A DNA stretch of 64,000 nt from Spirosoma rhododendri (GCF_012849055.1 NZ_CP051677.1:3611001-3675000); one strand, 5' to 3'; positions 34,073 to 42,998 are shown, counted from the stretch's first letter. Notes: a model not told the origin generated them from the letters alone. Made by a program: numbers and translations.

Positions 34073-34909
34073 TCAGCTGGTACGATTATCCTGAATACAC
34101 CCTATAAATTGAAGCGTTGGGCTGGTTTCCATGTCGCGGGGTGTGCACGAACCCAACGGCAACAAGTCAGACCCGGCAAAGACCGTCAGGCCGGATTGCT
34201 GGCTCCGCGTAACGCCGGGGACAGAATAAAGCGAGCTCACGCGGGAAATGATTCGTGAGCGCATTGCCTGATACTGCACCATGTCCTGCGTTGATTGATC
34301 TGAGGAAATCGGGGGCTTTCTGCTGTCGTTCAGGACGACCTGAAGGCCGTACTTATTCGCTGGGTCTGACGCGGCATTCCAATGAGCCGCCGTGGCAACC
34401 TGCACGCAGGTCATGGGGGTTTTGGTGGCGTTTTCGTTCAGCCACAGTTCGAATTCATGCTCGAAGAAATCCAGTGCCAGTCGAACGATAATGCTCAGGT
34501 TTTGCTCGTTCGGCATTTCGGAGGCCAGGATGGCAACGGCCGCCAGCAGTAACTCACTGTAAGCATACTGTCCGCCAACAAAACTTTTGGCGACATCCAG
34601 AACGGGGTCAACCGGCCAGCCGGGATCACCAAACTGATGCCCATCCGGCGAGACATAGCGGTAGGCGTCAACCAGGTCCTGCGTCATGTCCGGGTCGGTG
34701 GATTCGTAAACAATACCACGGGTGGTTGCTTCTACTACCATGTGCTGGTTCCCGACTTTACCAATGTACTGAGTGGTATGGGTATAATCGCCCTCATCGA
34801 TCAACAAAATGAGTTTATCGAGCCAGGATGAACCGGCGGACAACAGAACGTCACCAGGTTGTAAATCGTCCAGTGTTATTCGGGGCGGGTTTGGGGGTCT
34901 TAGCGGCAT
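34073..34909 (-). CDS. YiiX-like permuted papain-fold protein
   Basis: The 278-residue protein begins with LDDLQPGDVLLSAGSSWLDK and GDYTHTTQYIGKV, where the His of the catalytic pair is seen, and has the Cys further on in TPMTCVQVATAAHW. This His-before-Cys order is that of the YiiX/YaeF permuted NlpC/P60 group, thought to act on lipids or peptidoglycan amides. No signal peptide is evident. It is convergent with the frameshifted membrane gene, with nine bases between stops, and divergent from the kinase at 34987. Confidence 0.75.
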   Translation of the reverse strand: MPLRPPNPPRITLDDLQPGDVLLSAGSSWLDKLILLIDEGDYTHTTQYIGKVGNQHMVVEATTRGIVYESTDPDMTQDLVDAYRYVSPDGHQFGDPGWPVDPVLDVAKSFVGGQYAYSELLLAAVAILASEMPNEQNLSIIVRLALDFFEHEFELWLNENATKTPMTCVQVATAAHWNAASDPANKYGLQVVLNDSRKPPISSDQSTQDMVQYQAMRSRIISRVSSLYSVPGVTRSQQSGLTVFAGSDLLPLGSCTPRDMETSPTLQFIGCIQDNRTS

Positions 34910-34986
34910 GGCTGGCGTTGGTAAAATTTAACGGTAAATACACGTAGGGTCGATAGTAAACGTACGACACGGTCAAGTTCATTACC

Positions 34987-36417
34987 ATGAATAGCCTCGA
35001 AACTAACTATACTTCATTCGGTGACGACAGGTCGCTCCGCGCTGAATACCGTGATGAGCTAATGAAGCGAATTATACGGATTGTGCGCTATGCCGGTCCG
35101 TTATATCTGGCGATTGGTGGCGGTCTTTTTATCTACGTGGATCTTTTCGTCAGCAACATTCCGCAAGGGCCTTACTGGCGGGCACCTTCGTTACTCCTGA
35201 CGGTTGCGCTACTGGTTTTTATCAATACCCGATTTAAAAGCAACCACGAGTTAATTTACTACACGTACCTCTGCTATCTATTTTCACTGAGCCTGATGAT
35301 AAGTGGACTGTTGTGGTCAACGTTCTCCAGTGTCCCGCTCGCAAGAAGCTTCAGTGCCCTGACAGTAGCCGTTTTCATCGTTTATATTAGTTCCTCGGGC
35401 GGTTATAAACTGTTGCTCCTTCTGTACCTGCCCATGCTGCTTTTGCCCCTCGCAATCATGATTACGTATCAGGTCGGCATTGCCTCCATGATACAGTATT
35501 CGAATGTATACAGCTTGATTATTCCCTGTCTGATCGCTTCACAGGTAGACGAAAATCTACGGTTCAAGGAATTCAGCAACAGGAAAATTGCCGAATACGA
35601 ACGGAACAATGCGAACAAAGCCTACCAGGAACTCGCTTCTACGCAAGCTCAACTTATTCAGAAAGAGAAGCTTGCCAGTCTGGGTGAACTGACCGCTGGT
35701 ATCGCGCACGAAATTCAGAATCCGCTGAACTTCGTTAACAACTTCGCCGAGCTCAGTGCTGAACTGGTGGAAGAATTGAAGGACGAGACGCAGGCCGGGC
35801 GCACTGATGAGGTGCTGACGATTACTGATATCCTGACGGAGAACCTGCGAATGATTCACCACCACGGCGTGCGTGCGTCGGGCATTGTCAGGGGTATGCT
35901 CGACCACAGCCGAACCGGCTCGGGCGAGAAGCGCCCCACCGATCTGAATGCGCTGGTAAACGAATACCTCACCATTGCTTATCAGGGCATCCGGGCTAAC
36001 AACAATGGCTTTAGCTGCCAGATTGTCAAACAGTTAGACGCCACAGTCGGTCAGGTAGTGGTAACGCCCCAGGAATTGGGGCGGGTATTGTTGAATTTGT
36101 ATAGCAATGCCTTTTATGCCGTGTCGAAACAGGCTCAGCAAGGCGATGATCCAGTTTACAAACCAGAAATTGTGGTCAGCACACAGCGGCAGGCCGGTGC
36201 CGTACTGATTGAGGTGCAGGACAATGGTATGGGGATGGCGGAGTCAGTCAAGGCGAAGATCTTTCAGCCCTTTTTTACAACCAAGCCCCCCGGCGAGGGA
36301 ACAGGCCTGGGCTTATCGCTGAGTTATGACATCGTGACCAGGGGGCATGGTGGCTCGCTGCTGGTGAATAGTCAGGTGGGGTCCGGCAGTATTTTCACCA
36401 TCCAACTGCCTCAATGA
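34987..36417 (+). CDS. Membrane sensor histidine kinase
   Basis: The 476-residue protein has about six membrane helices in its first 190 residues (YLAIGGGLFIYVDLFV, LLLTVALLVFINTRF, FSLSLMISGLLWSTF, ALTVAVFIVYISSSG, LLLLYLPMLLLPLAIM and one further). A short coiled coil leads to the HisKA box LGELTAGIAHEIQNPLN with His241. The HATPase domain shows LYSNAFYAVSKQA, DNGMGM and GTGLGLSLSYDIV. The receptor part has no periplasmic domain, so it may sense a membrane state or small molecule. No response regulator is adjacent. Confidence 0.9.
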   Translation: MNSLETNYTSFGDDRSLRAEYRDELMKRIIRIVRYAGPLYLAIGGGLFIYVDLFVSNIPQGPYWRAPSLLLTVALLVFINTRFKSNHELIYYTYLCYLFSLSLMISGLLWSTFSSVPLARSFSALTVAVFIVYISSSGGYKLLLLLYLPMLLLPLAIMITYQVGIASMIQYSNVYSLIIPCLIASQVDENLRFKEFSNRKIAEYERNNANKAYQELASTQAQLIQKEKLASLGELTAGIAHEIQNPLNFVNNFAELSAELVEELKDETQAGRTDEVLTITDILTENLRMIHHHGVRASGIVRGMLDHSRTGSGEKRPTDLNALVNEYLTIAYQGIRANNNGFSCQIVKQLDATVGQVVVTPQELGRVLLNLYSNAFYAVSKQAQQGDDPVYKPEIVVSTQRQAGAVLIEVQDNGMGMAESVKAKIFQPFFTTKPPGEGTGLGLSLSYDIVTRGHGGSLLVNSQVGSGSIFTIQLPQ

Positions 36418-36527
36418 GGTTAACCAAATGACCGGACCTGTCCCGATTTTATAGAACGGATTAACGAAAGCACAATCCCTGTTCTTTCAGGCAGATTTTG
36501 TGCTTTCTGAAGAATTACGGTCGAGCG

Positions 36528-36854
36528 TTACTTCTGTTTCTTTTCGCCTTTCTTCGTCGTTACGAGTACGACACCGTTTTTACCTTTCTCTCCGTAACGA
36601 CTGATTAAATCGTTGTTTGAATCAGGGGAAAGAACAGTTACAGTTTGAATGTCGTTGGGGTCAACGATCGGTTTGCCTTTTTTCTGTGGAGCGGCTACTT
36701 CAACGTTATCGACAAACCAGAGCGGTGGGCCGTTTGCACCTTTGAGAAAGGCATTCGCAGCTGGTGTCGGAGGAACACCATTACTGACTTGGCTACAAGT
36801 TGTGAGACTAAAGCCAGAACAGGCGATCAGTAAAACCAGGATTCGAGTTTTCAT
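36528..36854 (-). CDS. Small exported protein with a TonB-plug-like motif
   Basis: The 108-residue protein starts MKTRILVLLIACSGFSLTTC, a signal sequence with a lipobox-like LTTC. The C-terminal half reads DPNDIQTVTVLSPD and then YGEKGKNGVVLVTTKKG, which matches the signature of the SusC/RagA plug (IxxixVLKDxxAxxxYGxxGxNGVILITTKxG) although no barrel follows. It could be a peptide that binds a SusC-like partner or TonB machinery, or a relic of a plug domain. It lies alone between a kinase and a cupin gene. Confidence 0.7.
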   Translation of the reverse strand: MKTRILVLLIACSGFSLTTCSQVSNGVPPTPAANAFLKGANGPPLWFVDNVEVAAPQKKGKPIVDPNDIQTVTVLSPDSNNDLISRYGEKGKNGVVLVTTKKGEKKQK

Positions 36855-36954
36855 AGTTTAGATCGTTAAACGTAAGTGTAAGCGCATAAGCCGCTAAGCA
36901 TGAGATGAATACTGATCTATAATGAAAAATTAACCGGGGAGTTTTGTTACTGGC

Positions 36955-37392
36955 TTACGCTGTTTTTGGCGCGGGAACGATCAGCCGCCATTTGCGCTGA
37001 TTCCAGAAGCGGTGCCATATGCCGGCCTCATCTGCTTTGTAGAAGCCTGACTTCCGCTCCGGTTTGCCGGGTTCAATCATCGTCCAGCAATCCTGTTTCA
37101 GCAATTTCGTCAGCTTGTGTATCGTTCCTGCCTGTACATCGTGGGTTGTGCCGGGCAGGCGCTTGACCGTCGTTAGTGCGAACTGGCCGTCGTCGGTTGG
37201 TTGCGCCACAATCTCGACGTAGCCGCCCGATAGGATGGTGCTGCGAAAGGGCCATGGGTGGTCGTGAAACAGGGCATCGTCAGCCGCCGTAAAATGGTGC
37301 AGTACCCGGCCACCGCCCAGGTGGTATTTGGTAAATGTTTTGTTCATCCGCTCAATGCGGACAATACTCTCCGGGGTTAAATAGGACTTCAT
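36955..37392 (-). CDS. Cupin-like protein
   Basis: The 145 residues form a probable single-domain beta-barrel: VLHHFTAADDALFHDHPWPF with HxH, GGYVEIVAQPTDDGQF, VQAGTIHKLTKL with a late His and WTMIEPGKPERKSGFYK. The His pattern suggests a metal site. Substrate unknown. It could be a dioxygenase-like or a small-molecule binding protein. Adjacent genes on the same strand (OsmC, second cupin, GNAT) lie upstream but with gaps, so an operon is not certain. Confidence 0.7.
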   Translation of the reverse strand: MKSYLTPESIVRIERMNKTFTKYHLGGGRVLHHFTAADDALFHDHPWPFRSTILSGGYVEIVAQPTDDGQFALTTVKRLPGTTHDVQAGTIHKLTKLLKQDCWTMIEPGKPERKSGFYKADEAGIWHRFWNQRKWRLIVPAPKTA

Positions 37393-37540
37393 GCGTTTTC
37401 GTTGATGCAGGCTTCGGGTCTGTAGCCGATAAGAAGTAGCCGGGCTACGCGTATAACGAACTGTTTACCCACTGCTTTACCTACAAAATAATGGCGCAGG
37501 TAGTTGCCAGCAGTTGTCCTTTGTGACCCTGTGGTTCTAC

Positions 37541-38011
37541 TTAAGCACTGATACAACGCGGCTGATGATGCACCGGGAAGTTGCAGGAGTTGGCGATGAA
37601 ACATTTCCGGTTGGCCAGCTCGTGCAGGGCGTTCGCTTTGTCGATCATGCTGGCGTCGGCCACCGTAACGACGGGATAGAGCGTCACCTGCTGGAAGCGT
37701 CCTCCGCCGTCCGCCGTTTCGATCATCACCCCCGTTGCGTTATCGACGTAACCCGTCACGATAATGCCCGCTTCGGCGCAGAGGTGCAGATACCACAGCA
37801 TATGGCAGGTCGACAGGGAGGCCACGAGCAGCTCTTCGGGGTTGTAGCGCGTACGATCACCCAGAAAAGACGGGTCTGACGAACCCATAATATCCGGCTT
37901 GTTTTCGACCGAAACCGTGTGGCTCCGCTCATAACTTTTGTACGAACGAGTTCCCTGCCCGGTGTTGCCCGTCCAGGTTGTCGTGACGGCATACTGATGT
38001 GCTTTGGCCAT
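37541..38011 (-). CDS. OsmC family peroxiredoxin
   Basis: The 156-residue protein has the OsmC fold with both redox cysteines: LLVASLSTCHMLWYL and CFIANSCNFPV, and the Glu of NPEELL. OsmC/Ohr proteins reduce organic hydroperoxides in the cytoplasm with a dithiol cofactor. It is 21 bases downstream of a cupin gene and probably in one operon with it and the GNAT gene (order GNAT, cupin, OsmC). Length and motifs are normal. Confidence 0.9.
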   Translation of the reverse strand: MAKAHQYAVTTTWTGNTGQGTRSYKSYERSHTVSVENKPDIMGSSDPSFLGDRTRYNPEELLVASLSTCHMLWYLHLCAEAGIIVTGYVDNATGVMIETADGGGRFQQVTLYPVVTVADASMIDKANALHELANRKCFIANSCNFPVHHQPRCISA

Positions 38012-38032
38012 GGTACTACAGAAAATACGGTG

Positions 38033-38356
38033 CTACGCTTCTTTGCCACCATCGGGGCCGTAAAAGAGCACCCAGGTTGCGAAGTCGTCGGGGAAGTGCC
38101 TAAATCGGTGGTCGGTGCCCGCTGGCACAACGAGCAGATCACCTGGTTTGACGGCCATCTGACACCCAGCCGGATCAAACGTGCCGGTGCCATTGGTGAT
38201 GATATATACCTCATGGCGGGGATGTGGCTGCTTGTCGACGCGGTCAGGTTTGTAAAAGTCAACGACCAGACTGCCATGCGCAAACAGGTTGATAAACTCA
38301 GCCGAGTGGCGTTGCAGGGCGAGTAAGCCGGTTGCGAGGCTAAGGGGCTGGTTCAT
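38033..38356 (-). CDS. Cupin domain protein
   Basis: Starting from MNQPLSLATGLLALQRHSAE the protein has 107 residues and the classic cupin motifs: PHPRHEVYIITNGTG (motif 1 with His, His, Glu) and PAGTDHRFRHF (motif 2 His). A longer frame upstream overlaps the GNAT gene and is not used. The ATG overlaps the GNAT stop codon (ATGA), so translation is coupled. Metal-dependent; substrate unknown. Confidence 0.8.
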   Translation of the reverse strand: MNQPLSLATGLLALQRHSAEFINLFAHGSLVVDFYKPDRVDKQPHPRHEVYIITNGTGTFDPAGCQMAVKPGDLLVVPAGTDHRFRHFPDDFATWVLFYGPDGGKEA

Positions 38357-38871
38357 AGCGTCAGCTTCATCATAATGTCTGTCTGCTCGTCGGTGCCCAG
38401 TTTGAAAACGTGCGTATCGAACGGCACAAAACCGTTCTTTTTGTAGAAGGCTATCGCGCGTGGGTTGTGCTCCCAGACCCCCAGCCATACGTAGTCGACA
38501 GCCAGCTGCCGGGCAATCTGCATGGCTTTTTCGTATAACAGCTGCCCTACTTTCTGGCCGTGGAAGGCGTTCAGTACATATATGCGCTCGATTTCGAGAG
38601 ACTTTTCGCCTTTCATCTCCGTCTGCGACTGGCCGACGTTCAGTTTCAGATAGGCGATTACCCTGCCATCGAATCGGGCAAAATAAAATTCAGAACCAGC
38701 ACTGTTGAGTTCGGACGTCAGGGTTTCGGTCGAGAACTTTTCGGTTAGGTAAGCGTCCATGTCGGCAGCTGTGTTGCTGGCTGAAAAGGTTTCGCTGAAC
38801 GTCTGCTGGCCAATAGTCTGCAACTGATCGACTTCGTTCAGGCTTACTTTTTCTATGATAAAATTGGTCAT
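38353..38871 (-). CDS. GNAT family N-acetyltransferase
   Basis: The 172-residue protein shows the GNAT acetyl-CoA site, LEIERIYVLNAFHGQKVGQLL (V-x-x-x-x-GxG-like), followed by LGVWEHNPRAIAFYKKNGFVPF. The pattern is close to spermidine/PaiA-type acetyltransferases. It is first in a probable operon with the cupin and OsmC genes. Substrate not determined. Confidence 0.85.
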   Translation of the reverse strand: MTNFIIEKVSLNEVDQLQTIGQQTFSETFSASNTAADMDAYLTEKFSTETLTSELNSAGSEFYFARFDGRVIAYLKLNVGQSQTEMKGEKSLEIERIYVLNAFHGQKVGQLLYEKAMQIARQLAVDYVWLGVWEHNPRAIAFYKKNGFVPFDTHVFKLGTDEQTDIMMKLTL

Positions 38872-38950
38872 CGGGTGTGCTGGGGCTGCGGATTTTGGGT
38901 CGGGAGAGTGCTAAATTAATATTGGGTTCGGTTCCACAGACAAACGGGTT

Positions 38951-39045
38951 GTCCCCGGCAGCATCCTGCTGTCGGAGCCGCGATAGCGGCTAATCGGGTA
39001 GCTACAACTTAGCCTGCGGCTCGACAGCAGGATGCTGTCGGAGAC
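38951..39045. repeat. REP-like inverted repeat, copy 2
   Basis: Left arm 38951-38980 and right arm 39017-39045 are inverted copies, closely matching the arms at 23542 and 23609. The two elements face neighbouring genes in the same kind of gap. Confidence 0.85.
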
Positions 39046-39063
39046 GAATGAACATCAACACTG

Positions 39064-39690
39064 CTAGTTAACCACCAGATAATCCGGCAGCGGAGCCGTG
39101 CTGTAATCGGCCGGAACGGGCGGTAGTTGTACCGTTTTCAACGGAATTACCCCCGCCCAGGTTGGCAAATCGCGGTCGGCGGCATCGTCGTTGGAACTGC
39201 CGGTGCGCACTTTCGCCGAGGCTTCGGCCAGTGAAAAAGCCAGTACGGTTGTTTTCCGCATCTCGCTGTCGGTCGTCGGGCGCAGGTCGTCCCAGCGGTT
39301 GGGAATCAGGTGATCGGTAATCAGGGCCAGCGCCTGCATTTTCTCGGCTTCGTCAGTCACTTTCTCCGCCTGCGCAAAAATTACTACCGACCGGTAATTG
39401 ACCGAGTGATTAAACGCCGACTTCGCCAGTACCAGCCCATCGGCCAGCATAACCGTGATACAAACTGATGCGCCGTTTTCAATGGCCCGGATGAAATGGC
39501 TGCCCACCGAGCCGTGAATGTATAGTTTGTCGTCGTGCCGGGCGTGGGCGGTGGGCAGGGCGAACGGTTGCCCGTCGATTACGGTACTGACCGTGCAAAA
39601 GAGGGCTTCGTCCAGAATGGGGTATATCGTATCGGCGTCGTAATGAGCACGCTTGGCTAGTCGGCTGGGTGTCGTGCGGGTTGTTTGCAT
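39064..39690 (-). CDS. Pyridoxamine 5'-phosphate oxidase-like flavin-binding protein
   Basis: The 208 residues start with RLAKRAHYDADTIYPILDEA and follow the PNPOx-like split barrel: FCTVSTVIDGQPFALPTAHA, LYIHGSVGSHFIRAIENGA, VCITVMLADGLVLAKS and NYRSVVIFAQAEKV. It likely binds FMN and reduces or oxidises a small substrate. It is divergent from a MocR-type regulator with an inverted repeat between the genes, so it is the probable target of that regulator, perhaps in vitamin B6 metabolism. Confidence 0.8.
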   Translation of the reverse strand: MQTTRTTPSRLAKRAHYDADTIYPILDEALFCTVSTVIDGQPFALPTAHARHDDKLYIHGSVGSHFIRAIENGASVCITVMLADGLVLAKSAFNHSVNYRSVVIFAQAEKVTDEAEKMQALALITDHLIPNRWDDLRPTTDSEMRKTTVLAFSLAEASAKVRTGSSNDDAADRDLPTWAGVIPLKTVQLPPVPADYSTAPLPDYLVVN

Positions 39691-39726
39691 GGCGTTTGGT
39701 GGTTTATGCTACAAACCTCGATCTTT

Positions 39727-39773
39727 ACCGGACTAGCTGACTCGTCCACTTTTCAGAAACTAACTAGTCCGGT
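39727..39773. promoter_or_regulatory. Inverted repeat between MocR regulator and its divergent gene
   Basis: ACCGGACTAG (39727-39736) and CTAGTCCGGT (39764-39773) are exact 10-bp inverted arms with 27 bases between them. It ends just before the regulator's ATG. This is a plausible operator controlling both genes. Confidence 0.65.
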
Positions 39774-39774
39774 T

Positions 39775-41301
39775 ATGCTGCCTTACAAGTCCCTGATTCG
39801 GCTGGATAAGACCCTGCCGACGCCCATCTTTGTGCAACTGAGTGAACAACTGCGTCAGTTGATTCGCACCGGTACATTGTCGGCGGGGCAGCGGTTACCC
39901 GGTACGCGCCAACTCGCCGGGCTGCTCGACCTGCACCGGCAGACCGTGGTGGCGGCTTATGACGAAGGGCTGGCGCAGGGCTGGCTTGAAAGCCGGTCGG
40001 GTAGCGGAACGTACGTGGCTGCGCACAGCCCCGACGTTTGGCCCCGGCCATTGCCAGATTCAGCCGAACAGGGGGTTGAAGAACCGATCGACCAGCAGCA
40101 AATAGATAGCCTGGCGCGGCCCGGCCTGTCTGCACACGGCCTGGTGTGGCCCGGCTACGCATTTGCTGCCGGGGCGCACCTTACCCGGCCGGTACTGACC
40201 AATACGGGCGGGCTGCGGCTCGACGATGGCTTTCCCGACGCCAGGCTCGCTCCAATGGATGAACTGAGCCGGGCGTACCGGTCGTATTTTCGCTGGGGCG
40301 ATCCGCAGCAGCACTTCGGTTACGGCGATACAAAGGGCCACCCGCTATTGCGCGAACAACTGGCACAGCATCTGGCCGAAACGCGCGGTCTGCGTATCAC
40401 GCCCGACAATGTGCTCATCACGCGGGGCAGCATCATGGGCCTGCACCTGAGCTGTCAGGTGCTGTTGCGGCCGGGCGACGTGTTTGTGATGGGCGAAAGC
40501 AGTTGGGCGGGCGCGGCTATGAACGCCCGGCAGGCGGGGGCGACCGTGCTGACTGTTCCCGCCGATCAGCACGGGCTGGATGTTACCGCGTTGGCGCAGC
40601 TGTGCGAACAGCGGCCCGTGCGGATGGTCTACGTAACGCCCCATCACCATTACCCGACCACCGTAACGCTGCGGGCCGACCGGCGGGTGCGGCTTCTGCA
40701 ACTGGCTGAACGCTGGGGCTTTGCGATTGTGGAAGATGATTACGACTACGATTTTCACTACCTGAGCCGCCCGATTCTGCCGCTGGCCAGTGCCGACCGG
40801 CGGGGCATGGTCGTGTACGTCGGTTCGCTGACCAAATCGATTGCCCCGGCTTTCCGCGTTGGCTATGTCGTTGCGCCCACGGCGCTGATTGATGAGCTGG
40901 CCCGGCTCCGGCGTATCATCGACCGGCAGGGCGATACCATGCTTGAGTTTGCCATCGGGCAGCTGCTCAGGAACGGCGATCTGAAACGGCACTTTCGCAA
41001 AGCGCTGCGCACCTACCACGCCCGGCGCGATCAGTTCTGCGATTTGCTGACCGACCAGCTGGCCGACGCCGTGCAGTTTAGCAAACCCGACGGGGGGCTG
41101 GCCGTATGGGCCACGTTCCGCGAGGATATTGATCTGGTTGGGGTGGCCGAACGGGCCGGGAAACTGGGGCTTACGCTGGCCAATGGATTAAGCCACGACC
41201 TGCCCGACCGGCGGTTCAACAGCACCCGGCTGGGTTTTGCATCGAGCACAGAAGCCGAACTGGCGCAGAGTGTGTTACTGCTAAAAAAGGCGCTGTATTG
41301 A
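39775..41301 (+). CDS. MocR/PdxR-type regulator (GntR HTH + aminotransferase fold)
   Basis: From MLPYKSLIRLDKTLPTPIFV the protein has 508 residues. Residues 10-80 form a GntR winged helix (LIRTGTLSAGQRLPGTRQLA, LHRQTVVAAYDEGL). The rest is a fold-type I aminotransferase domain with FGYGDTKGHPLLREQLAQHL, VYVTPHHHYPTTVTL, VEDDYDYDFHY and the PLP lysine in VGSLTKSIAPAFRVGYV. Such proteins use PLP as effector and often control vitamin B6 or amino acid genes. The divergent flavin-binding gene and the shared inverted repeat point to it as target. Confidence 0.9.
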   Translation: MLPYKSLIRLDKTLPTPIFVQLSEQLRQLIRTGTLSAGQRLPGTRQLAGLLDLHRQTVVAAYDEGLAQGWLESRSGSGTYVAAHSPDVWPRPLPDSAEQGVEEPIDQQQIDSLARPGLSAHGLVWPGYAFAAGAHLTRPVLTNTGGLRLDDGFPDARLAPMDELSRAYRSYFRWGDPQQHFGYGDTKGHPLLREQLAQHLAETRGLRITPDNVLITRGSIMGLHLSCQVLLRPGDVFVMGESSWAGAAMNARQAGATVLTVPADQHGLDVTALAQLCEQRPVRMVYVTPHHHYPTTVTLRADRRVRLLQLAERWGFAIVEDDYDYDFHYLSRPILPLASADRRGMVVYVGSLTKSIAPAFRVGYVVAPTALIDELARLRRIIDRQGDTMLEFAIGQLLRNGDLKRHFRKALRTYHARRDQFCDLLTDQLADAVQFSKPDGGLAVWATFREDIDLVGVAERAGKLGLTLANGLSHDLPDRRFNSTRLGFASSTEAELAQSVLLLKKALY

Positions 41302-41302
41302 C

Positions 41303-41935
41303 CTAGAACTCGATAGACTCGTCGGTTAGCAACTGGGCAATATTCAACGTACAGTCGTCCAGCACGGTAATCGTTTCCGACCAATTGACCACGTACCAGG
41401 TTGGGTCGTTGCGGTCGATAACATACACTTTGCGCGTATCGGTGACGATCCACAGAATGCGTTCGACGCCGAAGTCGATCAGCTTCTGCGACTTTTCCAT
41501 AATGTAGCTATTCTCCCGATTCAGGAAATCGACCAGATCCGCTTTGATGTCGACCTCGATCACGACTTTGGGCGGCACATCGAAGAATTTGCCTTTGAGC
41601 TTACCGACTTTTTCCTTCTCGAAAATGGCCAGATCATTGGCGAGATTATCGTTGGCCGCCAAATGGATACCTACCTCGTTGGTGCTAATCAGATAGACCT
41701 TACGATTGATAGCGGAAAACAGATAGCCATTCAGGAGCGAAACCAGTACTCCCTGCAAATCAGAACACGACATAACTTCGTCAATCGATTTTATTCCCGC
41801 CAGTACGTCCCGATAGCCCTTGTAGTACACGGGTTTTTGCTGCCATGTCTCGTAGACGAGGGCCTGCGGAACGTCCCCGGCCGACGAGGGGCGACGGCGT
41901 CTGCGTGGGGGTTTGTCAGTGGTTATTGCTGTCAT
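41303..41935 (-). CDS. Uma2-family PD-(D/E)XK nuclease-like protein
   Basis: The 210 residues read KPVYYKGYRDVLAGIKSIDE at the start and carry the Uma2/DUF820 core: LVSLLNGYLFSAIN, GIHLAANDNLANDLAIFEKE, PPKVVIEVDIKAD and YIMEKSQKLIDFGVERILWI. Uma2 proteins have a PD-(D/E)XK fold and unknown substrate; they are abundant in Bacteroidota and cyanobacteria. It is one base from the convergent MocR stop. A basic N-terminal tail (PPRRRRRPSS) is an extra feature. Confidence 0.85.
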   Translation of the reverse strand: MTAITTDKPPRRRRRPSSAGDVPQALVYETWQQKPVYYKGYRDVLAGIKSIDEVMSCSDLQGVLVSLLNGYLFSAINRKVYLISTNEVGIHLAANDNLANDLAIFEKEKVGKLKGKFFDVPPKVVIEVDIKADLVDFLNRENSYIMEKSQKLIDFGVERILWIVTDTRKVYVIDRNDPTWYVVNWSETITVLDDCTLNIAQLLTDESIEF

Positions 41936-42061
41936 GATGGTAACCGATGAGTGGGTACAAGATGGCGAGAAAAGCCGGGTTTGGCAACGGAAGGTGTCGG
42001 TTTTCCGGCATCTATACGTAGTTTACCAGTCTGACCATAAACCGTACACGCTACACTACGC

Positions 42062-42130
42062 ATGGAACCCCGCTACCCACTACCCCCATTTACGGCCGAG
42101 ACGGCCGCGCAGAAAGTACAGTTACAGTGA
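42062..42130 (+). pseudogene. DUF1348 protein, N-terminal fragment
   Basis: The ATG frame encodes MEPRYPLPPFTAETAAQKVQ and ends after two more residues. This is the usual N-terminus of DUF1348 (NTF2-like) proteins, which normally continue [11 protein letters not shown]. The continuation is found 1.46 kb downstream at 43581. The gene is thus interrupted after codon 21. Confidence 0.8.
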
Positions 42131-42194
42131 CGCGCCAGCCTTGCTACCGCGTCCCGTAACGGTCATTGTTCGACTCTTTTGTGCCTGCACAGGA

Positions 42195-42296
42195 TAAATC
42201 CAGCAGCCAGCATGGCGAGAATGCCGCCTTGTTCGCTTCTGTCTATGTGCCGCTTAAATCCAGCAGCCAGCGTGGAGAGTATACAGGGTTGTTCGC
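42195..42296. repeat. 60-bp tandem pair with TAAATCCAGCAGCCAGC core
   Basis: TAAATCCAGCAGCCAGC occurs at 42195 and 42255, each followed by a similar GTGG-GAGA-like part and TTGTTCGC. A third, shorter copy (TAAATCCAGCAGCC then GAGAG) is at 43483-43510 near the right end of the insertion. Confidence 0.75.
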
Positions 42297-42338
42297 ATGG
42301 GGTGACGCGGGCTTGGCGGGATGGAATGATGCAGACCG

Positions 42339-42368
42339 AGCTACCCCACGCCATGGGTAGCTTTTTTA
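42339..42368 (+). terminator. Stem-loop terminator within the insertion
   Basis: AGCTACCC and GGGTAGCT enclose an 8-base loop and are followed by a T-run. No gene precedes it on the plus strand within the insertion, so the transcript it ends is either a small RNA or the remaining DUF1348 transcript. From here to 42711 the sequence is AT-rich and I see no gene. Confidence 0.7.
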
Positions 42369-42711
42369 TGGGCACGGAGTTTGTAACTCCCTAAAAACAG
42401 GGGGTAAGCAAAAAAAGACCTACCCACTTAATAAAAATGTTGAATTATTTGGCCTAGGCACTTGATTCGTATTCACTTGGAAAAATACTAAGACACTTTT
42501 ATTATGTTTGTTCTTATAAAAATTATTTGTATTCGCGTACGATTATACATACAGTAAAACAGCAAGTTGCATTTGTGGCTCTTTTGTGTTGTTTTATGCT
42601 TATATGTGTTATCGCGGAATAGTACAATGATTCTGTGGTGGAGCCGTGGTGGATTTAGAGGAATAATCACAAACTGGGGGACTATTTTTGGTCTGAAATT
42701 CGTTTACTTAG

Positions 42712-42731
42712 AGCTTATTATAGTATAAGCT
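42712..42731. promoter_or_regulatory. Dyad upstream of the HicB-like gene
   Basis: AGCTTAT and ATAAGCT are 6 bases apart and lie 18 bases before the ATG at 42749. Such dyads are typical operators of autoregulated toxin-antitoxin units. Confidence 0.55.
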
Positions 42732-42748
42732 ATTAATCAACTAAGACT

Positions 42749-42994
42749 ATGGCAAATTCAGAGAAAGTAGTTTATGTCCGCATAGTCAATGACGGCGAAG
42801 GCCAATTTGTTGGCGTAGCCGTAGATTACCCTGGAGTAATAACGTTTGCGGCAACGGAAAAGGAAGTCATGGACGATATCAAAGATATTTGGTATGGAAT
42901 GGAGCGGTTGAATGTGGCAATATCGAAAGGATTTAATCCGACAAACACAGGCAACAGACGTTCTAATAATGCAAGCTTTCAAGTTCTAGCCTAA
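42749..42994 (+). CDS. HicB-like protein
   Basis: The 81-residue protein reads VVYVRIVNDGEGQFVGVAVD, then YPGVITFAATEKEVMDDIKD, which is the partial-RNase H-like HicB fold (beta hairpin, PGVxTxAxTxEEA, helix). The C-terminal RNA/DNA-binding domain usual for longer HicB is replaced by a short polar tail. It is four bases upstream of an unknown gene, the order of antitoxin and partner. The dyad at 42712 suggests self-regulation. Confidence 0.65.
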   Translation: MANSEKVVYVRIVNDGEGQFVGVAVDYPGVITFAATEKEVMDDIKDIWYGMERLNVAISKGFNPTNTGNRRSNNASFQVLA

Positions 42995-42998
42995 ATAC

